Positions 24,095-36,486 of a DNA stretch of 64,000 nt are shown piece by piece. Position 1 is the first letter of the stretch. Every line of letters starts with the position of its first letter. The DNA is from Polytrichum commune (lineage: Eukaryota > Streptophyta > Polytrichopsida > Polytrichales > Polytrichaceae). The translations under genes were made by a program, and so were the position numbers. The stretch spans positions 9,800,501-9,864,500 of the forward strand of contig OX485808.1 of NCBI GenBank assembly GCA_950295325.1, in the 5' to 3' direction. The notes under the pieces were generated by a model. The model ran no database searches, was not told the DNA's origin, and saw nothing but the letters and a program-made list of their open reading frames with translations.

Positions 24095-25675
24095 ATGGAA
24101 GGATTCGCAGGCAGAGAGAATGGACACCAGAGCAGAGGAGGGGCAGCAGTGGCGCGATCGCTCAATTTGCCCACTGGCATATCACGGGACACTCTGCACC
24201 TTGACACAATTGCCAGGCGATCATGGCAGGCACAAGAATCTCCCGTGAAGCAGTCATTGAACAACTTGGGTGCGGGGAGCACCTCGTCGCCTACGCGGAC
24301 GTCATATAGCGACAGGTTCATTCCCAGTCGGTCGAGCTCGAATTTGACGGGATTTGCTCTCCTCGATCGGTCTCCCTCGGGGGCCAACATTGCACAAGGG
24401 AATGATAACAGAGAAGATGGTGCGGCTGCGTATTCGATGTTGTTGCGGTCGGAGCTTTTTGGGCAGGAGGCGAATTCGCCGGTGACTCCGGAGAAAACAA
24501 CGGGGCTGGGAGGAAGGGACGCAGGGCGGTCGCCAATCAGCCCCTCATCATCGGTGTGCAGGAATTTGTTCAGATTCAAGAGCGAGGTGCGACCCAGCGC
24601 GGCGAACACGAGGCCGGAGAGCACTTACACCATGTCCCCGGTTGGATTAGACGGGCCTTTAGGAGGGCCCACCATGTCCCCGAGAAAAGTTCCAAGAAAG
24701 ATTGCGAGGTCGCCATACAAGGTGCTGGATGCCCCTGCCTTGCAAGACGACTTCTACCTGAATCTGGTGGATTGGTCATCTCACAATGTGCTCGCAGTGG
24801 GATTGGGCACATGTGTTTACTTATGGAGTGCGTGCACGAGCAAGGTGACGAAGCTCTGCGACCTGGGTCCTTCAGATAGTGTTTGCTCCGTGGGGTGGAC
24901 GCAAAGAGGCACATACCTTGCGGTGGGCACGAATTCGGGTGAGGTCCAGCTATGGGATGCTACGAAATGCAGGAAAGTGCGGACCATGGGAGGCCATCGC
25001 ACGAGAGTGGGGACGCTCGCATGGAGCTCCCACATTTTGTCATCCGGCAGCCGGGACCGAAACATTCTGCAACGGGACGTGCGAGCGTCGGAGGATTTCG
25101 TGAACAAGCTTGTGGGTCACAAGTCGGAGGTTTGCGGGTTGAAGTGGTCATACGACGATCGGGAGCTTGCATCCGGAGGAAACGACAACCAGCTGTTCGT
25201 GTGGAACCAGCAATCGACACAACCCGTGGTGAAGTTCAGCGAACACACGGCAGCAGTGAAGGCGATCGCATGGTCTCCACATCAACACGGGCTATTAGCC
25301 TCAGGCGGAGGCACAGCCGACCGGTGCATAAGGTTCTGGAACAGCGCCACAAGCACACCATTGAATTGCTACGATACCGGGAGCCAAGTTTGCAATCTGG
25401 TATGGTCGAAGAATGTAAATGAGCTGGTGAGCACACATGGGTACTCACAAAATCAAATAATCGTTTGGAGGTATCCAACGATGTCGAAGCTGGCCACTCT
25501 GACTGGACACACGATGCGAGTGTTGTATTTGGCCATCTCTCCCGACGGCCAAACAATTGTGACAGGAGCTGGCGATGAAACACTTCGATTCTGGAATGTT
25601 TTTCCCTCTCCAAAGTCTCAGAGCGCTGTTCGTGATACCGGGGTTTGGTCGCTGGGGCGCACCCACATACGATAG
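24095..25675 (+). CDS. FZR: Fizzy-related APC/C activator (CCS52A type), copy 1
   Basis: Encodes a 526-residue WD40 activator of the anaphase-promoting complex, which binds the complex and substrates and promotes cyclin destruction, mitotic exit and endoreduplication in plants. The C-box D-R-F-I-P-S-R is at residues 73-79. The Y-S-M-L-L-R-S-E-L-F-G and N-L-F-R-F-K blocks typical of Cdh1/FZR follow. A basic linker starts near 194, then about seven WD40 repeats run from roughly 215 to 505. The protein ends in the Ile-Arg tail that docks on the APC/C. The ATG at 24095 was chosen because it aligns with the ATG of copy 2; the frame is open to a GTG three codons upstream. The coding region is a single exon. 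Length and motifs are complete, so it looks functional. From about 24671 on it is almost identical to copy 2. Confidence 0.96.
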   Translation: MEGFAGRENGHQSRGGAAVARSLNLPTGISRDTLHLDTIARRSWQAQESPVKQSLNNLGAGSTSSPTRTSYSDRFIPSRSSSNLTGFALLDRSPSGANIAQGNDNREDGAAAYSMLLRSELFGQEANSPVTPEKTTGLGGRDAGRSPISPSSSVCRNLFRFKSEVRPSAANTRPESTYTMSPVGLDGPLGGPTMSPRKVPRKIARSPYKVLDAPALQDDFYLNLVDWSSHNVLAVGLGTCVYLWSACTSKVTKLCDLGPSDSVCSVGWTQRGTYLAVGTNSGEVQLWDATKCRKVRTMGGHRTRVGTLAWSSHILSSGSRDRNILQRDVRASEDFVNKLVGHKSEVCGLKWSYDDRELASGGNDNQLFVWNQQSTQPVVKFSEHTAAVKAIAWSPHQHGLLASGGGTADRCIRFWNSATSTPLNCYDTGSQVCNLVWSKNVNELVSTHGYSQNQIIVWRYPTMSKLATLTGHTMRVLYLAISPDGQTIVTGAGDETLRFWNVFPSPKSQSAVRDTGVWSLGRTHIR

Positions 25676-26000
25676 TATTGAGAGGGCGGGGGAGTTTTCA
25701 ATCCTCCAATACCTTTCTCAATTGTAGCTTAGAAATTAGGCACAAGCGCTGCTGTTAATGTTGCTGTATAATGGATCCCGTAAATTAAGGTTAGGGTTAG
25801 CGGAGTAGATGATAGATGTAGGTCACAAATTGCAGACCCAATTCTTGACGTCGCATGATCGCAGGGTAGTCTTTGTCTACCCAGCCATTTAGAGTCAGAT
25901 ATCCATAGCTGCTTTGTGATATATTCGGCCCTCAATACCTATGCAGCTGTATCTCTGAGAGGTAATTAGCTTAGTTTAGTGGGGGCAAGGTACCCCTGGT
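25676..26000 (+). other. 3' UTR-like flank shared with FZR copy 2
   Basis: Downstream of the stop, blocks such as AGATCCATAGCTGC (copy 2; here ATATCCATAGCTGC), GTGATATATTCGGCCCT and CCTGGTTCTC occur in the same order as in 39641-39960, with many substitutions and small indels. This shows that the ancestral duplication included the 3' flank. Confidence 0.7.
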
Positions 26001-26060
26001 TCTCTATCGCATAATACGTTCACGAAAACCTAAAAGATTCATCGTCATCTTTGCTACGAT

Positions 26061-26540
26061 GGCACTGTGAAATTCCAAGCTTCACATGCATGTTATCCAA
26101 TTGAGTGTCCTGTTTCTCCTGCGATTCTTCCTCTCCAATCCAAAAGGTGATGTGATGACAGTGTTGAAGTCTATTTGAACTCACCCTTCGATGGCTTAAT
26201 TATATGTAGACATTCATCCCAGTGATCCAACAGGGAGATCACTGTTGCAATAAGAATCTCAGTCTGTTGGGGTTTTCAGAAAACTTACCGAACTTTGCTT
26301 TGGCACTGTGAATTCCAATTTCACGTGCATATGACCCAATGAATGTCCTGTTTCTCCTCCTTCCCTGAACTCACAGGTGTGATGACAGTATTGTATATGT
26401 ACTAGCTGTCACCGAATTCACCCTTCGATGGGCTTAACTGTATGTAATGATCCATGCCAGTGATTCAACAGGCATTTGAAGATTGTAGAGGACGAGATCA
26501 ATCTCCCAGCTGTCTCATGGTTTTCCGCTCTGGGAGCTTA
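26061..26540 (+). repeat. Tandem duplication of about 241 bp
   Basis: Unit 1 starts at 26061 with GGCACTGTGAAATTCCAAGC. Unit 2 starts at 26302 with GGCACTGTGAATTCCAATTT. Both continue through TGTCCTGTTTCTCCT, TGATGACAGT and CACCCTTCGATGG. The copies are diverged. No reading frame is supported. Confidence 0.75.
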
Positions 26541-29500
26541 GGATTCGTAGATTGTATTCTTCTCCCTGAAATGGATGCTTGGGTTACCTATCCCATGACA
26601 CGGGCTTTAGACACTGATGAACACCATTGGACGTCTTGAAAAAAAATCATCAGTTTCAAAGAGGCAGAGCGTCTGGATAAATGCACCAGGTAGATTCATT
26701 TTCTTTTGTGGAGTTTGAATTCATGGGATCTGGACTAATGAACAACATTGTCGTATATATGTGAAGTTATATAGTTGGAAACTCATAAAGGAACTGCAGA
26801 TTAGTTATGCTGCCAATGCATCTCTTTCTGTGGTTGCTGTGATATATGAAAAGAACATAAACTCGTGATTATCCCAAAGGTGAGATCCTACCCTGTGTTT
26901 ACTGCTTAATCTGGCCAACACAAATTTGCATCTAATTCATCACCTCCCTCAGTTTCTTCATTAGTTTTGTCTCATTGTTTTACTGTCTCAACAATGTTCT
27001 CAATCGATGACTCGTACCCCACCACCTCAGGTCTAACGTCACTCAATAACCATGTGGGTTCCATGCAGTAGCACTGGCAAACTTTGGCTTACCACAACCG
27101 CAAGACTATGACCACAATCTCTTCTGCAAGGCTCATGCTTAAGTTTCACCTAATCTAACAACTCTTTCATTCACAAGCCATACATGACGTACGTAGGTTT
27201 CAAAGTTTTCCAGTACTGATGCATGCACCTTTATAAATATTTATTCTGACATCTCCCAGACAGTCACATGCACTTCCTTCTTCACCAGACCCTCTTTGAA
27301 AACATCGGCGGGCTTCTGCAAACTTGTTGGTTTAACTTACGCTCATCTGCAACAAACGACCTATTTTGGTATGGACTTTACAGGTCATGTGTGGCTTTAC
27401 ACAACATGTGATTTTAAAGTCTAAACCACCTAATTAAGAAGTTTTAGCCTCTTTGCAGTTTTACCTACACAACATCCAATTTCCGGGTATGGTTGGACTA
27501 CAAATGCTTTCAGGAAGGTGAAACTCAATTTTCATTGCACTCCGAACCTACTACTAGAATCTGTATGAATTTTTGTTTTGTTTCATTCACATGCTTTGTC
27601 ATAAAGCAACCAGCTGGAATGTAACCTGTTTTCACTCCCCAGAATCATTTTCCCATGTAACCAGTTGTCACCTTGCCATCCCCAAATCAATCTGTGCTTG
27701 CTGCTCTCTTGTGTTGCACTCTTCTTCTTTTCTGAACTCTGTAAAGCAAACTTAAGGTTCCTGCCACTTTACACAATGGTGAAGGGCCGGGAGGATCAAA
27801 TTGTGAGCACCCTTGGAACTCATCTGAAGGCTGTACCAATGGGAAATCGAAATTTGAATTTTGTGTCGTCACAGGCCTTCAAGTGTAGTGTAAAGATGTG
27901 ACCGGGCTCTTGACTGACTTCTATTTCGATACCATCTTATTCATGTCGGCCCTTCTACACAATCTTAATTCTAATATATTAAGAGTTCGAGAGATTCCAA
28001 AGAGTCACGGTCTCCTGGTTTTTTTTATTGGGTCCACCTCTTTGAGGTATGGTTGACGCCAAAATCTAGTACATAGACCATGAAACATTATCCATTGTAG
28101 GCCATGTAGGTTTTGCTCATCCTTTCAAACTTCCTTGGTCCCTTGGGCCCTCAAGCATTTTTTGACCAACGAAAGATTTTAGCCTTCATGCTTTGTCATG
28201 AGGTAAGCTAACCTGCAATGTAACCTGTTCAAGCTTGCCATATCCTTCTTGTATTATATATCATGTTGTCAACTTGCCATCCTTAAAATGTGTGCTTGCT
28301 TCTCTCGTATCTCGCATTCTTCTTCTTTCCCAAACTCTGTCAACTTGCAGAGTTAAAATTACATGCAATATCAGCAACTGATGACTAATCTTGTCACAGA
28401 TCGAACAGAATTTGGACATTTGATGAAGCTCAGCTCAATCTGAGGAAGCATCAATATTCCTTCAATTTTTTTTTTTGATGAGCTTGATGTTTAGTTGATG
28501 TTTGGTAGCCCATGCAAGGTGTGTTGAAAAGGATGTTTGGTCGTGTGAGTCTATGATAATGCGACGCAACTTCTGTCAAACCAAGCTTTCTACATTGACT
28601 TACTAGGTTGCGATTGCGAATAGGTTGTTGCCTCTTTGCCCATGCAAATTATCTTGAGTCAAAACCAGACCATACAAAAGATTGTAACTTTGTTCATTCA
28701 TCCATATACCAAGCACAATGAAAACATAGTTATTGTTTCCGTTATTCTTGTTGTAAATGTTCCAGAAGAGTGTGGAATGTCGATAACTTACCATGAGGCA
28801 ACCTGATCGCACATACCAGTGTAGTTCAAATTGCCTCATTACCCCAACTGTGACATTTGTGACCCCCATTTGTTGCATTACGAAGGTAATTATTATGTGG
28901 ACTTTAAAGAACCAAGATTCAAGGTGCATGCAAGGTTGGGGGGGGAGGTGGGGCGGGCGGCAATGCACTCAATGTAGTTCGTACAGTACCACGTGGGTGT
29001 ACAAAAGGGTATTTCATGTGAGTTTAACTTACCATGTATACATGTGGGACTGGTATTGTTCCACCTACTTTTGTAGAAATAAATATGATATTATGAATTT
29101 TGGGCCAAAGGTACGTGTCCTCCAAGACACATCTAAGTTCTCTCACAATAGGGCTTTATTTCATTCATATATACTTTTTTGGCCCCCAAATCTCATATGT
29201 ATCCATCCATGAAGCAATGTTTTTCATACCCCATGTTCAAACTTCGATGGCTCTATCAATAAGAAATGAGTTGTGAGCTATTTATAAAAAATGCCTATTT
29301 AATTTGCCAATAGCTTATATTTTGTATACATGGGGTTTTAATAAGGACTTGTACTTGCATGTGACTCCAGTACTCTCAAACTCAAAGAAGAGTGCTCCCT
29401 CCCTCACCCTAGTGTTGAAACTACATATGAAGAAAATTTAAAATACACATTTAAGTTTGCTTTGAATGTGTTTCTCTATCTAGCCTTCCAACTTCAAGTT

Positions 29501-29712
29501 TATTGAGCTGATCTTAAACAATGTCACTGGTATTGAAAAGGATGTTGTTATTGTAACATAGAGATCCCAAATGTCATATTACTAAAATTAAAAATTTGAC
29601 TTCTTGACAATTTGCCATTTTCCAAACATGTTTTCGAGGTTAAAATGAATTTGATTTATTGAGGTTCACGATCCCACTAAAACCTATGTATCTAAGATTT
29701 TATATGACTTGA

Positions 29713-29743
<31 letters not shown>

Positions 29744-29793
29744 CATGTCCAAAATCTTTTAGGCCTTATCAAATCTACTACTACGATCTATAG
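26541..29793. other. Gene-free region
   Basis: No supported gene. A decayed copy of the GGGCCACTT MITE unit is recognisable at about 27875-28190, from CTTCAAGTGTAGTGTAAAG, AGAGTCACGGTCTCCTGGTT and CCTTGGGCCCTCAAGC, but both termini are lost. A 27-base T run lies at 29717-29743. Confidence 0.5.
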
Positions 29794-30122
29794 CACTAGT
29801 AGAAAACTATGACCAAAAAAACCACACTCGAAATTAGTTGCGATGTTTTTGACCAGCCTGATTTGCAGTCGCAAAACGACTACAGATTTTTCTTTTTTGT
29901 TTTGCGACTGTAATTTAAGATATTTGGGGTACATAATATACCATTGGAAAGGTCTTTTCAAGACCTTTCCAACGGTATATTATACGCTCCAAAATTTCTA
30001 AAATTTCAGTCGCTAAAATAAATAAAAAATATGCAGTTGTTTATTGACTGCAGTTCAGGCTGGTCAAAAGAACTGCAGCCAATTTTGGCTGCGGTTTTTT
30101 TAAGTATAGTTTTCTACTTGTG
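29794..30122. mobile_element. CACTA-like foldback MITE
   Basis: The left end starts CACTAGTAGAAAACTATG and the right end is the near reverse complement closing with CTACTTGTG. CACTA at the terminus is diagnostic of the CACTA (En/Spm) superfamily. The interior is also palindromic: GACCAGCCTGATTTGCAGTC pairs with GACTGCAGTTCAGGCTGGTC, and a central stem pairs ATACCATTGGAAAGGTCTT with AAGACCTTTCCAACGGTAT. Length is 329 bp. No matching 3-bp target duplication was found (TAG versus TCT). Confidence 0.75.
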
Positions 30123-31587
30123 TCTACTACAATATTTGAAAAAAATTAAATTAAACATTTTAATGAAATTTTCATTACCTATTATGGTGACCCATGCTTT
30201 CTACTAAGGTATTTAACCAATATTGTAAAAACATCCACACTAAAACATGTAATTAGTGGGGACCACATTAAATCTTAAAGAAACACACACTCTACTTCCT
30301 TATCGCAACCACTTATACCTAGGATTTATGTAAATATGGACAAAAAACTTGTCCAAAAATTAATAATGCATAATTTTGAGTTTTTTTTGCACAATTAAGA
30401 CATGGACATTGCACAACAAATTCATTGAAGAAAGAAAGAAAGAAAAGAATATGATGAAAATATTAATTATACATACTTTTGAGAAATAATATGATCAAAT
30501 ATTCCCTCTGCATGTGCATTTTTTCATAAATGACACAATGTGCATGCAATTAACATGTGCTACAACAAGAAATATAGTCCACATTTAGGAATAGTTCCTG
30601 ACATTTCTATCGTAAGGTCCTCTAGTAGAAGTGCATGTATAATATTTCATTTTATCCAAAACTCATGAATAAGTCTAGATTTACTCGAAACCAAGTTTTG
30701 TTCCAACTCCATCCAACAACACGTCCAAAAGACTCGAACTATCCCAACATGTCCATGTTTTTTAACACCCACCCATATGCCCACAAACTAGCAAAAGGAA
30801 ACCCCGAATGACCAACACCGATGTAACATAACCATAAGAAATAAACAAATCACCAACCCTTAAAAAAACAATGTAATTCAAAAGTGAATTGATATAAGCT
30901 TCAATTTCTTATTGAGTTTGTCGACAACATAAGCAAATACTTCTCCATGACCTCTTTAGACAAAATTGCAAACCTTAACTTGGGTTAAGCAATCACGAAA
31001 TCATTAACACTCACTTTTTGTTTTTGTTTTTTTTGGACCACAGGAGGTGTTTTTTGACCACTTGGCTAGATTATGTCAAGTAGAGAGACGATTTCACAGC
31101 CGAGAATCGAACCGCCAACCACTCCGTTCGGTTTGGGTGTCTCTCCACTATCATCTGGTAGTTTAGGGTCATCTTGGACAATTAACACTTACTTTTTTAA
31201 GAAGCAAATGGGGGTCTATGAGTTGTAAAATCCTCAAGATCTACATGTTCGGTCTTGGATTTCATGTGTTAAACCATCAAAAAACACATTACAAGCATAT
31301 GAGTCCTAGAAAATTGACTTAAATCACTGGAAATTTACACAATGTAATTGAGAAATATGCAAATCTATCACCTATATAGATTTGCAAATTTATTCTAGTG
31401 ACTCGGGACGATTGCCAAGGATGTCTTATATGTTGGTAGTTATGGTAGATGCAAATGACTTGACCCTTCTACTTTTACTATTATCAATAGGCACATCTGA
31501 AATTTGGAATGACATATACTTGACGATTGAAGGGGCTTCAGTTTAACTTTGATCCGACATTTTGATGCCTCGTCCCATGATTTAAAT
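30123..31587. other. No gene seen
   Basis: AT-rich sequence with no supported gene, repeat family or tandem repeat of note. A short GAAA repeat lies at about 30431-30447. Confidence 0.4.
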
Positions 31588-31814
31588 GACTACATTGATG
31601 ATCACAATTAGTGTGTGTTGCTATTTGGGGTTACGTTGTGCAATGACTTCTTACTCTAGAGTTCATTGTTTACTAACAAAAGTTCAATAGGTTGTTCGGA
31701 AATTATAAAACATAAATGAATTTGCGTGGTAAAATATTACATTCTCATTAAATAGTTATAACACTATGAAGCTCCAAATAATAACACACATTAATTGGGA
31801 TAATCAGTGTAGTC
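31588..31814. mobile_element. M2 foldback element
   Basis: The left end GACTACATTGATGATCACAA runs to TATTTGGGGTTACG. The right end is an imperfect reverse complement closing GATAATCAGTGTAGTC. It is co-linear with 20447-20684. Length is 227 bp, with no ORF. Confidence 0.7.
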
Positions 31815-31959
31815 TACTATGCTTGCACCTTTGAGTACTTTCCTAAACTCTTTGAACGGTTGCATCTAAGGGCCCCAACAACTGTAGTGGAAATGGAAAT
31901 GTCAAACAAAATTGTGAACCTACAACTACCTAACTTGTGTGTGATCTATAATCCGCATT

Positions 31960-32840
31960 ACTATTATAATTTTGAAAGGCTCTGTGATGCTCCACCCAAC
32001 CATTGATGACAATATATTATGATTTGGGGTAGTGGAATTCAAAAAAATAAAATAAAATAATTAATTAGAATACATATAATTTGTGTTGTCAAACATGTAT
32101 TAATTCGAATTTTGATATTGATATTTTTTAAAAGTTGTTTATTTGAATATTGACATGCACCCGGGGGAGGGGGTTGTAAATTATCCCCTACATGTTCACT
32201 TTGAAGAGTCATCATCATCATAAGATTCAAGATATTACCCTATATGAACTCAACTAAGAGAATTTAGGGGTATAACAACCATTCAAAAGCTTTAGGGTTC
32301 CAAGTCAAATCAAAGAGGCTTACATAATATAATTTGATTTGAATGCTTGCTTTGGAGTGAACATACAAAAGAAAGTTGTGCAAAGTGAATTTCAAACTAC
32401 ATCCATGCAATTGGAACTAGCAACATTGTTGCTTTTCCTTAGATATTCTTAGAAACATTTGATTGAAAATAAAGATACACTAATTGATTTGGCCCCCTTG
32501 AGTAGGATTCGAAGATGGGTAATATTTATTGCCTTGCAAACCCTTGGTATTTGCCGTCCCAATACATGTGTAGAAGAGCAATTTGTCTCCTCCTCTTCAC
32601 TTTTTTTCTCTCCTCATTCTATCCCTACATCTCCACATATTCTAGCACAACTACCAAAATTGTGAAGAACATGTACAATTCAACCCTAGTGTTGAAATCT
32701 AAATTATGAAATGTACATGTATAGAACATGGGCAAAAAGGGTGGTTGAAACCGTAACAATTCATGATTGAGCACTTCCTGGTTCATCACAAAGAGCATAA
32801 ACCGTCTCCAACTTTAGGTTGTTAATGAAATTATTATTAT
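31960..32840 (+). repeat. Direct duplication, copy 1 (partner 33945-34610)
   Basis: The landmarks run in the same order in both copies: TGTATTAATTCGAATTT, a poly-G patch after ATTGACATG, ATATTACCCTATATGAA, GTTCCAAGTCAAATCAAAG, TGTCTCCTCCTCTTCAC, then GAACATGGGCAAAAAGG. The copies are diverged and differ by indels. Frames here are not conserved between copies. Confidence 0.65.
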
Positions 32841-33003
32841 TATCAAAGGCTCCACAATGCTACACCCAACTGTTGACAACGATAGATGATTTTAGGTAGC
32901 ATAAACAAAAACCCTTGGGGGTGGACTCTTCATTGAAAACCTAATTGACACAAGTAAGTTGCTATAAAAAAAATCCCCTATATATATATATATATATATA
33001 TAT

Positions 33004-33203
33004 NNNNNNNNNNNNNNNNNNNNNNNNNNNNNNNNNNNNNNNNNNNNNNNNNNNNNNNNNNNNNNNNNNNNNNNNNNNNNNNNNNNNNNNNNNNNNNNNN
33101 NNNNNNNNNNNNNNNNNNNNNNNNNNNNNNNNNNNNNNNNNNNNNNNNNNNNNNNNNNNNNNNNNNNNNNNNNNNNNNNNNNNNNNNNNNNNNNNNNNNN
33201 NNN
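33004..33203. other. Assembly gap (200 N) flanked by repeated bases
   Basis: The gap is exactly 200 N, a placeholder size. The bases before it (TATAAAAAAAATCCCCTATA followed by AT repeats) recur immediately after it. The two contig ends therefore probably overlap and the true sequence has only one copy. Confidence 0.9.
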
Positions 33204-33216
33204 TATAAAAAAAATC

Positions 33217-33218
<2 letters not shown>

Positions 33219-33301
<83 letters not shown>
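33219..33301. repeat. AT dinucleotide microsatellite
   Basis: A long AT run right of the gap; the left side of the gap also ends in AT repeats. This is the likely cause of the assembly break. Confidence 0.95.
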
Positions 33302-33303
<2 letters not shown>

Positions 33304-33944
33304 AGTTTTATAGAGGAAATCAAATGTATATGTACAAATTGCAGGCTACAAAATGGACTTGTGTATTTATATTAAGCTTTTCAGCTTGATGTGATAAATG
33401 CCTCCACTACATATACAAGATATAATACATGAATTAAATATACCTTTATTACATATGAAATCCACTTTCACTTTACAATGAGAAAATCATTGAACATGTT
33501 TTCATCAATAGCATGTAAATCATTGATTGCATCAAGCAAAACAAAGACAAAAACAAAGTAACTTAGCCACAATATGGAGATAATAGCTCAAGGGAGCCCA
33601 TGAGCACTTCAAGAGCCTCTAGTTTATAAATTCCTTGAACCCAAAATACAAACCCTGACGAGAATGGACAAGGTAGTCATAAGGACTATTACCATATGAA
33701 AATAGTGGATGAAAACATGAATTGGTTAAACTAACACATCTATTGTCAAGTTTTTCTCTAAACCTTAGGACTCCCTTTTGTAAATCTACCTTTCCTTTAT
33801 ATGTTTTATTAGCCTTTTTGGATGTACACACTATAGAAAAATATTACTTCTCCTTTATGTATACTATATATGCTAATACCTCAAATACCCCTTCTTAACA
33901 CTCACATTAGTTCATTACACGGTATGAAGAGTCCACCCCCAAGA

Positions 33945-34610
33945 AAAAAAATCAAATAATGTTGGTATATTCACTCCATATTTACGATTTGCACTATCAA
34001 ATATGTATTGATTTCAATTTGGATATTGCGCCCATTTATAAGTTTTTTATTTGAATATTACATGTACCGGGGGGGGGGGGCACTAAAATACATATTCACT
34101 TTAAATAATCATTCTCATAATAATGATAAAACATCATGTTTCATGATATTACCTTATATGAATTCAAATGAATGAACTCAGGGGTAAAGCAATTGTTTAA
34201 AAGCATTGCAGTTCCAAGTCAAATCAAAGATGTATTATAAGATGTAACTTGTTCATTCCAAATTTTGAAGTGCACATGTATTGAACATGCCTAAAAACGG
34301 TGCTTGAAACTTTAATGATTGAGAATTTCAAAGTTTATCACAAAGGGCATAAGGCACATGTGCAAATGACTAGTGTATCTCCTCCTCTTCACTTTACCTA
34401 TCCTCTTTATATCCTTGCACCTTCACTTGTTATGCCATAACCACAAATGTGAAGAACATATTTAGTTCAACCCTAGTGTCAATCTAAAATTTGGAATGTA
34501 TGTGTAACATAGAACATGCCCAAAGTTGGTGGTTGAACTTTAAGACTTGAACACTTTGGAGTTCAAAGGGCATAAGCCATCTCCGACTTTAAGTCATCAA
34601 TGAGGTACCG
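33945..34610 (+). repeat. Direct duplication, copy 2
   Basis: Co-linear with 31960-32840: TGTATTGATTTCAATTT, a poly-G run (about 34069-34080), ATATTACCTTATATGAA, GTTCCAAGTCAAATCAAAG, then CTCCTCCTCTTCAC, and CATAAGCCATCTCCGACTTT at the end. Non-coding. Confidence 0.65.
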
Positions 34611-36480
34611 TAGCACCATAGGTGGTTCGTGCACCTCGAAACAAAAAAAAAAAATTATTTTTTGAAAAATAAGGTTCATCAACTAAAAATATAATTTATG
34701 AAGCTTCGTCAGTCCTATGATTTTAAAAAATTAATTTGTTTTTTTGGTAAGGTCCAGCAGTATTGGAAGTAGGTTGTTGTTTTTTTCATTCATTTGTGGC
34801 GGCTTCTTGGCTTTAAACCTAAGTATCCACCTTAACCTTACTTAGTGTGGCTCTTGTTTGTCTTTGCACAACGTATGTGTTAGGTCTTTTGTATGCATTT
34901 GCACTTTGACATGTGTGAGAAGAGTGTTAGAAATGGCACCAAAACAAAGACAGGTTGATTTTGCTTTTATCCCTATTAGCAAGGAGGAGAGGGAGATGGA
35001 TATAGAAAGAGAGTTTGCCGCTTTGAGTGAGCAGGGCGCCGAGCCATTAACGCGTTAGCATGCAACCTCTTATGCCGCGTTGACGTGGTTGGAGCTTAGA
35101 AGACTTCAAAATTTCCATTAATTAGTTTTTTCCCAATATAAAATTTCACTTATTCATTTGATTGGGTTCATAATTCCCAATTTTTTCGGTTTTTTATTTG
35201 GGAATTGTTTTTGCACAAACCAACTATGGTGATATGGTAATACCCTTGGGGGTGCACATAATATTAGTTGCACCTACTTATATGGGTGCATAAGAGAGGT
35301 ATACTTTTAAGGGTAGTGGATACAACATAACACAGTTGTAGAGTATTATTTTTCTTCATTTGGTACACATACTAGGCTATTGCTAATGCAATAAGAGTTG
35401 TAAGCCTACATTAAGGGCTATGGGCATCATTTTTTTGGGGGGTATATGTATGTTACACATTTAGTAATTTACCATTCCCCCAACTTGTGTAGATACTTGG
35501 AGCTATCTCCTACCTATAAGTTTGTATATATATCATGTTTTGTGGCCTATATATATATATATATATTTGGCGACATAGGAACATCATTTTTATTTGAACT
35601 ATGTGTGAACCCAAGGGAATAATATGTGACAAAAAACTATACCCTATGTAATCATATTAGAATTTCACATTAAACCAAACCCTATATTTAACCAATATAC
35701 TTATGAGTTTATACCTCCCAAGCATGATCGACAACCTATCTATTTGCTCATGTGGTTTACAATTCCGCCAAGGAGTGTCTCCCCCTCCCTCCTCCGGTGG
35801 GGATCAATTTCAACACCTGGGCATTCAAACAATCATCATTTATGACCACATTCATGTCAATACCATGAAAAATATTGTTTTATGTGTCAATACACATAGA
35901 ATACCTTAACCCTAATCTTGCATGTTTACCCATCCATATATCAATACCTGGAAATCCATTTTTGTAACCTCCCTTCCCCTCAGACAAGTTTCGCACAAAA
36001 GACTAAAGTTGCGGTCTTGAAGGCAAACTCCACCTTCCAATCACGATGGAAAAATCTCAATATCTTTAGAGTCCAATCTCCAACGAAGGTTTCCATTAGG
36101 GTCTATGTCCAAGAAACTTGGGGTCCAATGCACCCCTTATTGAACCTTACTTTCAATTTCAAAATTGGACCCAAGCTTGAAGTTGGTTTTTCTCAAACTA
36201 GAATTGTTATCTTGAATTTAAAACCGATGAGATTTGACATAAAAGTGATGCCACTTAGCACCACTTCATTTTTTCGAACCTTGGACTTGGATCCTAAACG
36301 TAAATTCCTTGGATCCAAAGTTTTGCTCTTGACCACTTAAGATCACTTGATTTTGGAGTTGCCTCCCAACAAGAACATGAAACCCCATCCACACCAACCC
36401 TGAACCAGAAATAAAACCCTAACCCTAATGTCCCTATCCGGGTATCACATCCCGGGTATCTAGCACCTACCCGTGTTGTA
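34611..36480. other. No clear gene; one small polar ORF
   Basis: An ORF from the ATG at 34933 to 35058 encodes 41 residues with a charged, coding-like composition (K-E-E-R-E-M-D-I-E-R-E-F). It has no recognisable domain and could be a chance frame or the first exon of a decayed element. A second frame at 35918-36340 is also unrecognised. Nothing else is supported. Confidence 0.3.
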
Positions 36481-36486
36481 CGAGAT

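Larger units (their letters stand above)
32914..33943. mobile_element. TIR-bounded insertion containing an assembly gap
   Basis: A perfect 20-bp inverted repeat bounds this block: CTTGGGGGTGGACTCTTCAT at 32914-32933 and its exact reverse complement at 33924-33943. It separates the two copies of the direct duplication. The interior holds AT microsatellite, 200 N and AT-rich sequence with a short minus-strand frame at 33619-33831 that has no recognisable motif. It could be a TIR transposon; class and true length are unknown because of the gap. Confidence 0.45.

Noticed and set aside
24019-25666. Several open frames on both strands within FZR copy 1, up to 201 codons, and their equivalents in copy 2
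   Set aside because: They overlap the long WD40 frame, have no domain, and are conserved between copies only because the DNA is nearly identical.
25786-25800. Telomere-like GGTTAGGGTTAG
   Set aside because: Only two imperfect units in the 3' flank of FZR copy 1; too short to mean anything.
32945-33208. 87-codon frame crossing the N gap
   Set aside because: It consists mostly of unknown residues and Tyr-Ile repeats from the AT microsatellite; an artefact.
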